DNA of 64,000 nucleotides, taken from positions 71,200,187-71,264,186 of the forward strand of contig CM046832.1 in the NCBI GenBank assembly GCA_025618425.1, written 5' to 3'. This document shows, in pieces, positions 58,276-64,000 of the stretch; position 1 is the first letter of the stretch, and each line of letters opens with the position of its first letter. The notes below the pieces were generated by a model. It saw nothing but the letters and a program-made list of their open reading frames with translations, searched no databases and was not told where the DNA came from. The stretch is from Heliocidaris tuberculata (taxonomy: Eukaryota > Echinodermata > Echinoidea > Camarodonta > Echinometridae). The position numbers and the translations under genes are program-made.

Positions 58276-58905
58276 GAGACACATGTCCTAGCCCCTTGTG
58301 ATCATGAAAAAGATAATCTTGCACCTGGCAGATTGCCTTCTATGAGGGCAACAGTAAAATTCTACTCCGCACAGTAGACACAGACGTAGTGTGTTTGGCT
58401 ATAGCTGCAGCTAGCAATCTCAAGATCTCGGAGCTATGGTTGGCATTAGGGTCAGGCAAACATCTTAGATACATTCTAACCCACGAAACTGCAGCAGATC
58501 TTGGCCCAGGCAAGTCGCAGGCTCTTCCAATGTTCCATGCCTTGACCGGATATGATACGGTATCATCCTAAGCTTCGACACCAAGAAGAAAACAGCCTGG
58601 AAACTGGGAAGACCTATGATGAAGTCACATCAATCTTCCTAACCCTGTCCACTGCAGTGTTACAAGTAGAACGATTTATTATCCTCCTCTATGATCGAAC
58701 CAGCACACTGACAAACACTGATGAAGCTTGACATGCTTGACGAGATGTATTTACAAAGAAGGGACGAGCGATGGATGCAATACCTCCAACTAGGGCAGCT
58801 TTATTGCAGCATGTCAAGAGGGCTGCCTACCAAGGAGGTCACTGCTGGGGCAAAGCTATATGGACCGGAATCTTGCAATGCCCTCACCTATAAGGACTGA
58901 AGTTA
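58275..58905 (+). pseudogene. decayed multicopy uncharacterised protein, C-terminal part
   Basis: Continuation of the remnant at 55228-56690 beyond the LINE. It starts LAPCDHE (family form HEEADTR), then ILLRTVDTDVV, LKISELWLALGSGKHLRYI, LGPGKSQALPMFHALTGYD and a stop after DTVSS at 58571. Further pieces in shifted frames include FTKKGRAMDAIPPTRAALLQ and HVKRAAYQGGHCW near 58760-58860. The Cys-rich C-terminal tail of the family is missing. The spaced acidic motifs (DGA, HE.ADT, DTDV, GxD) resemble those of FEN/PIN-type nucleases; that reading is inference. Confidence 0.75.
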
Positions 58906-59210
58906 AATCGACCCAATATTGTGACACTTAAGAACAGGTAAAGGACAACCAGTGACTATTCTTTTAATAACCGCAGAGGTATGTTTATCTAATGTTTGCA
59001 TTTCCATATGAGATTATATGGACAAAATCCACTGCTTCTTACTATATACTCTTTATATAAGAAACATAATGATCACAGTACTTCTGTTAACCCATCGCCT
59101 ACGGGAACCGGGTGATCTCTGTATTAACCCTATGGGAATATGTTAATTCAGCAGTCAACGGGTTAATTTTATTCGTTTGTAAGAATTTATTTTTAATGAA
59201 TTATATGGCC
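58906..59210. other. spacer inside the composite element
   Basis: No coding or repeat boundary is recognised. Confidence 0.4.
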
Positions 59211-59214
59211 TTAA

Positions 59215-59402
59215 AGGGAAAGTCCATCCTGATTACAAGTTGGTTTAAAAAAGAAGCAGAAAAATTAAAGAAACAGATCAGTGAAGGTTTGAGCAAAATT
59301 GGATTAGTAATAAGAAAGCTATGAATTTTTGAATTCGTGATCAATCAAACACAAATTGGCAACTCCGTGACGTATCTTGCGAGCTCCTCTCCCATTTCCC
59401 CT
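59215..59402. mobile_element. one-ended fragment of the TTAA-MITE family
   Basis: TTAA at 59211-59214, then AGGGAAAGTCCATCCTGATT, GTGAAGGTTTGAGCAAAATT and GTGACGTATCTTGCGAGCTC. The opposite end is missing where the right arm begins. Confidence 0.6.
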
Positions 59403-60042
59403 TTGACATTTGAACTTATGAGGTCATGATCATGTGGTTTATCATTCTGTATTGACAGATACATGTAGGTCTGACTGATACCAATATACTTAGTTTTGTC
59501 TTAAATGGTTCTTCTGCAGAAATGCAATTGAAGTACATATTTTTTGCACTTAATATGTTATTTCCATTGACCTTGTAAAGGCTCAGTTAACATTCAACCT
59601 TTGACCTTTGACCTCAATATCCTCCTGGATCATCATTCTACATTGACACATAGATGCATTTCATATTTTTTCTTTCTATCATGTTATTGGTTGTTGAATT
59701 TGGGGAGGAATAAGATTTAACTCAAATTATACCACTTACATGACCCTATGACCTTTGACCTTTGACCTCATGAGACAAAAATCTCTGAAATGTATCATGT
59801 GGTGGTCATGCATACTTATGCAACATCTGAATAAGATTTTTTTCAAATGGTTCTCAAGTTATTAATGATTTATTGATCCAGGAAAGGGGATATGGCGGCC
59901 ATTTTTAAAAATGGCCGCCACGGCTGACCTTTGACCTTTTTCTGGTGGCTCCCCTTCTTAAAATGATTTTTACATGAGGTTCTACCACTGTGCCAAATTT
60001 CATGCTTGTAGGTAAAAATGCACAATTTCATCACTTATCTGC
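59403..60042. repeat. right arm of the large inverted repeat
   Basis: Continuous inverted counterpart of 54735-54852 plus 52905-53400. It contains TGACCTTTGACCTTTGACCT-type runs near 59600, 59750 and 59930 and GGCGGCCATTTTTAAAAATGG. It ends near TTATCTGCCTAACTAA, where orientation switches to match the left tandem units directly. Confidence 0.9.
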
Positions 60043-60122
60043 CTAACTAAATTGCAGGTTTTAGCCTTAACGTGATATCTCAAGAACCATTTGATCCCTT
60101 AACTTCAAACTTGGAACTAGTA

Positions 60123-61072
60123 TAAGTTTGAGTTTATTAACAACACATCACATAAATGACAGTATAATCATTAATATAAAGAGTAATACTGTTACATGAA
60201 TACATATACAATACATAAAAAAGTACTTATCTACATGAGATGAATATAAATGTATAATATGTAGTCATGTTTGTAGATCAATGAATAATCGAGTACATGA
60301 TTACACTTAACTGAATGTCATACAGTTGCACTATTCATACTAAGATAAAGTTGCTAATTGGAACTAGAAGTTAGCAGAAGTGCTAGTCGAACCTAGTTCC
60401 ATTCTTTTGGCAAGATGCTTGCTTTGTTATTTTCTTTATACAGTGAAACCTGTCTATAAAGACCACTCAAGGGAGACAAGAAAAGCAGTCTTTATGAGCA
60501 GGTGGTCTTTATGTACAGGTTCCTTTAATACACGTTTGAATGAGAAACACTTTTCAAGGGAAACAAAAATTATGGTCTTTATGGACAGGTGGTCTTTCTA
60601 TACAGGTGGTCGCTAAAGCAGGTTTGACTATATCAACATTTCAACTTCATCTTGTATTCACAAATATTAAAAGACAATACCATGCTTTTAGAGTTTTCAT
60701 TACTTGCAGAGAGAAAAAAAATCAAAAGCAGTGAATTTTCTTTTTCAAATTATAATTACAACAAATAAAATTTGATTAAAAAAGAATCTATTTTTATACA
60801 ACTAAGATTCACTATCACTTGTACATGTATGAAGTATACAGTAGAGTGAAAAATTGAAAACACGTGTAGTTAATGTAGTATTGCAGAGTAAAGAACATGA
60901 ATAGATAAATAGAAAAATAAAAAGAGATGCAAATAAACAAACATTAAAGCTTAATCCTAAGCTATAAAGATCACCCAGTAAATGCATGTGATGAATGGAG
61001 TACATATAAAAGTTGAGTTTTAAGCTCACATCAATTACATTGGAGGTTGCTTGAAAGTTGTCTACGAAAAGC
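60123..61072. mobile_element. about 950-bp insertion in the right tandem unit
   Basis: The unit text breaks after AACTTGGAACTAGTATA and resumes with TATGCATCACCATAATGAG at about 61078. The insert starts AGTTTGAGTTTATTAACAAC, resembling a LINE 3' end on the minus strand. It contains the small element at 60441-60628. Confidence 0.5.
60441..60628. mobile_element. 188-bp TA-flanked MITE with GTGGTCTTTAT repeats
   Basis: Ends TA-CAGTGAAACCTGTCTATA and, right on the other strand, TA-GTCAAACCTGCTTTAGCG. The interior repeats TGGTCTTTATG(A/T)(G/A)CAGG several times. I recall similar sequences as common short repeats in invertebrate genomes. Confidence 0.6.
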
Positions 61073-61549
61073 TGACCTATGCATCACCATAATGAGACGA
61101 ACTGATTAGATTTTTGTTCACGTAGGTCAAAGGTGACAGGTCATAGAGGTCATTATAGGTGTATGTGAAATTAATGTTTTTTTTACCTTTGTTATCACCA
61201 TATCTCAACTATATTCATGACTAGGAGGAGATAAAGTGATCAGACTTTTTGGTTATAAGGTGTAAGGTCAAATGTCAAAGAGGTCAATTCACATGTAATT
61301 AGAGGCTTTTTATTCTGTTTATCACAATATTTCAAGAACAGTTTGAGCCATCAGCTGAATGTAGGCGAAGGCATATAGGAGACACAGTCGCATTCATCTT
61401 GTTTGCATATATCATCTGCTGAAAGCCAGAAGGGCATTAATACAGACTTAATACCTTGAAGCCCTGAGAAGACAATACCAGTGCTTTTTCATCTTCTTTC
61501 AAAAAATTTAATAATAGCGAAATGGCAGGTTTCATAAGGCTAAGAACTA

Positions 61550-62551
61550 CAGTGCGTCCCAGAAAAAGTTAAGTCAGGAAAAGTCTCCCCAAATAAATTT
61601 GTGAAAATATTTGAAACCAAATTTCATACCTGTGGCTAGCTTATGGTCTCTTTTATTAAATGACACCTAAATATCTGGCATTATTTTATGCTTGATGAAC
61701 AAATGTCACTTTTGTTAAAAGGTGCAAAATCCAGACAAGAATTGGTAGTTGTTGTGGCTTGTATCAGCACAGTTGAGAGTCATGTAAAGGCTTAGAAATG
61801 TTCATATTTTGATCAATAACTGACAATTTATGAAAGAATAGGGTTTTTTCTCTATGTACTTACATATCTCATCAATATTATCATGCTTCAGTGAGCAGTT
61901 AACTACTTTATTGAGTGCTTTAAAATATTAATATAGGCCAGTTTTTAATTTAAGCTGGCTTTCTCAGTCAACCATAAAGTTTTGATGGGATATGTCAGAA
62001 CATACAGAGAACGAAGCCCATCCTTTCATAAATTGCCTTTTAATAACCAGAATATGAAAATTCCTAAGCCTTTTTAAAGACTCTCAACTTTGCTGATACC
62101 AGCGAGAACCAATACAGTTTTTTTTGTCAATCATGGATTTTACACAATTTCACAACAATGGCTTTTGCTCACTCATGCGTAAAATATTGTTCAGTGTTTT
62201 GGTGTTATTTGATAGGAGAGACCCTAAGTTATCCATAGGCATGAACATTTTGTGAAGATATTTTGAAATGTTCATGTGGGGAGACTTTTTCCAACTGTCA
62301 ACTTTTAAAGTTCTCAAAAATTGTTAATACCAGCCAGAAAAAAATGCCAATTCTTGTCGAGTTTGGATTTTGCATCCTTTTGCAAAAGTCGCTTTTGCTC
62401 ACTCGAGTTTAAAATATCGCTAGGTTTTTTTGTGTCATATGACAGAAGAGACCCTAAGCCATCCACAGATATTAAACTTTCCGACAAATATTTTGAAATA
62501 TTTATTTGGGGAGACTTTTTCTGACTGTTAACTTTTTGGGGGGATGCACTG
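61550..62551. mobile_element. 1,002-bp non-autonomous Tc1/mariner-like element with internal duplication
   Basis: TA at 61548-61549 and 62552-62553. Ends CAGTGCGTCCCAGAAAAAG and, right, CAGTGCATCCCCCCAAAAAG. The left part is inverted relative to the right (CAAGAATTGG, CAAAATCCA, GGTCTCTT). The right part is itself two direct units about 230 bp apart (GCTTTTGCTCACTC at 62161 and 62391; GGGGAGACTTTTTC at 62279 and 62509). No transposase. Confidence 0.8.
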
Positions 62552-62553
62552 TA

Positions 62554-63420
62554 TACAAAGGTAGCTAAACAACAATATTTATTTGAAGGAAGCACTAGTA
62601 AAACATATCTGAATAATCAGAATAATTTAGAATAGATGCTGTGGATTTTTGTCTTTTATTGAGCTTTCTCATGTTTTAAATGGTTCTCATCAATAACAGA
62701 ACATGTAGGGAGAAGATTAATAGAAGACAAGCATTGTAAGATAAAACCTTTTTTATGTTGTCTTTGATTGTTCAAGAAAATGAAATTCCTTGAGGATGAT
62801 TTGTACATATTTTTCCAGAGCTCCCTGGTGCTTTCCAAAGCAAATTGTTCTTCATAATTCTTTCACTTAAGACAAATTACTGAAAGGGGCAGAAATGGGT
62901 GGATCAGCTTTTGAAAGTTTCATTTTTGTGATAGGTGAATGGTCAGTCAGTTTGGTGCTATCGTGCTAGGGTTGCACCATTTGGTAGCAACTGGATTCTC
63001 TGATTCATAAAGTGTCAGAAACAATTTGTGGCACATGTACAGCTTAGTAATCAATATTCTAAAGGGTTATTTCCCTTCTGAGTGATGTGTAATTGGCTAT
63101 GAACACACCTTTTCTCTTTATCTCTTGTTTGTGATGTTGGTCTCTCTCTCACACACACACACACACGCACACACACATACATACACACCTCTCTTTCAAT
63201 AATTTCTGTGCATTAATTCCAATTATTATTTTTTCATCCTTCACCTCTCTTAATTTTACTATTTTTTTTAGGGGGGGGGGGGTCTCTCTCTTTCTTCCAC
63301 CCTCTTATAGTCTCTCTATCAATACATGTATTTCTCCCTATCACTTAAAGTTGTGGTTTAGGATATTTTATCCATTTGATCAGTGACCCTTATTTTTAAT
63401 GTATTATAAATAATTTCTAT

Positions 63421-63456
<36 letters not shown>

Positions 63457-64000
63457 CCCCCTCTCTCTTTATCTTATTCTATCTCTCTTATTCTCTCTCT
63501 AAAAAATTTGTCTAACATCTTTGCAGCTTGTCGAAGTTAGTCACAAACTTTAAAAGACGTTGTTTCCCACTGTCTTTTTTATCAATTTATTTTTAATCTC
63601 TTATCTTTGCAGTGCGTATCAGTTCCATTCCTGCTTTGTAGATGTGTCATAATATGAAGTTCAGTATCTTGATCTACAAACTGATTATTTATCTCCTTAT
63701 TTGTTTATCTATTTATTTCTATTCAAATTTTTGATCAGGTATCCTGGACATAGCAAATTATGCAAGACTTTACCAGTTTGATAGCGAACACTTATTTAAT
63801 TAATAGATATTGATAAAGGCCCCTTCAACAAGGAAACAAACTCTACCTGTATGAACTATGAATGAAAGATTTGTTAAAAACCATATCCTGTGCAGAGATT
63901 TGAAAACTGGGAGCTGAATGTCACATATATACATGTATGTATTAAATGAACATTGCATTGGAAATTTCCATCATTCATCAAATTTTCTGTCTCCTTTCAT
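62554..64000. other. AT-rich sequence with microsatellites, no exon identified
   Basis: AC repeat at about 63149-63178, poly-G near 63272-63282 and a CT microsatellite at about 63424-63454. Acceptor-like TTTGCAG sites at about 63524 and 63612 are not followed by convincing open exons. If the 32810 gene continues to the right, this is intron. Confidence 0.4.

Larger units (their letters stand above)
51917..61376. mobile_element. about 9.5-kb composite element with short inverted ends and many nested insertions
   Basis: The left end TATGCCTCCGCCCAC (51917) is mirrored by GTAGGCGAAGGCATA (to 61376). Inside the left end lie five tandem units; matching unit text in the same orientation resumes at 60043-60122 and 61073-61340. 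A roughly 600-bp inverted repeat comes next inward. The core carries a decayed coding region at 55.2-58.9 kb. Nested insertions lie at 52388, 53400, 53987, 56690 and about 60123. Whether the core belongs to the outer element or inserted later is unresolved. Confidence 0.5.

Noticed and set aside
63512..63640. Two TTTGCAG acceptor-like sites as exons of the 32810 gene
   Set aside because: Following sequence hits stops within a few codons in most frames and has no GT donor at a sensible distance.

Overview
This is an intron-rich, AT-rich animal nuclear genome window. It has canonical GT-AG exons, dense miniature inverted-repeat elements, long poly-G/poly-C tracts and many copies of the palindrome TACATGTA. 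The mix suggests a marine deuterostome, most likely an echinoderm such as a sea urchin; that is an inference from repeat style and protein divergence, not a demonstrated identity.

Genes, left to right. (1) 1727-2789 (+): the last two exons of CHCHD4/MIA40, the oxidoreductase that imports Cys-rich proteins into the mitochondrial intermembrane space. Its short first exon is not in the window. (2) 5286-5730 (-): a possible two-exon gene for a 90-residue single-pass membrane protein, tentative. (3) 13503-23558 (-): a complete nine-exon OTUD5/DUBA deubiquitinase, 625 residues, all exon phases consistent, catalytic Cys196 and His301 present. (4) 32810-39499 and probably beyond (+): the 5' part of an unrecognised basic, Ser-Pro-rich, probably nuclear protein. 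Its last four visible exons are symmetrical (phase 0) and repeat an LSxxSF motif, so they look like tandem exon duplications. I find no rRNA, tRNA or CRISPR. The genes show no operon-like relationship.

The rest is a mosaic of transposable-element remains. TTAA-flanked palindromic elements occur at about 4.0, 8.1, 26.1, 28.6, 43.3 and 54.0 kb. A hAT-type element with a perfect 8-bp target duplication lies at 46.2-47.5 kb. TA-flanked elements lie at 30.5, 31.9, 39.2, 60.4 and 61.5 kb, the last with Tc1/mariner-like ends. A 1.5-kb foldback palindrome lies at 24.3-25.8 kb and a CGTA-rich inverted-repeat block at 28.2-30.2 kb. A 179-bp palindrome built of TTGATATCAA units sits about 250 bp upstream of the OTUD5 start codon.

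The most striking region is 51.9-61.4 kb, a composite about 9.5 kb long. Short inverted ends (TATGCCTCCGCC-like) enclose tandem repeats of about 156 bp that carry AGGTCA direct repeats, then a roughly 600-bp inverted repeat. Inside lies a decayed multi-exonless coding region of a family I recognise only as a multicopy uncharacterised animal protein with FEN/PIN-like acidic motifs. That coding region is split by a CR1-group LINE inserted in the opposite direction. I could run no search, so family names for the repeats rest on end sequences and target duplications only.
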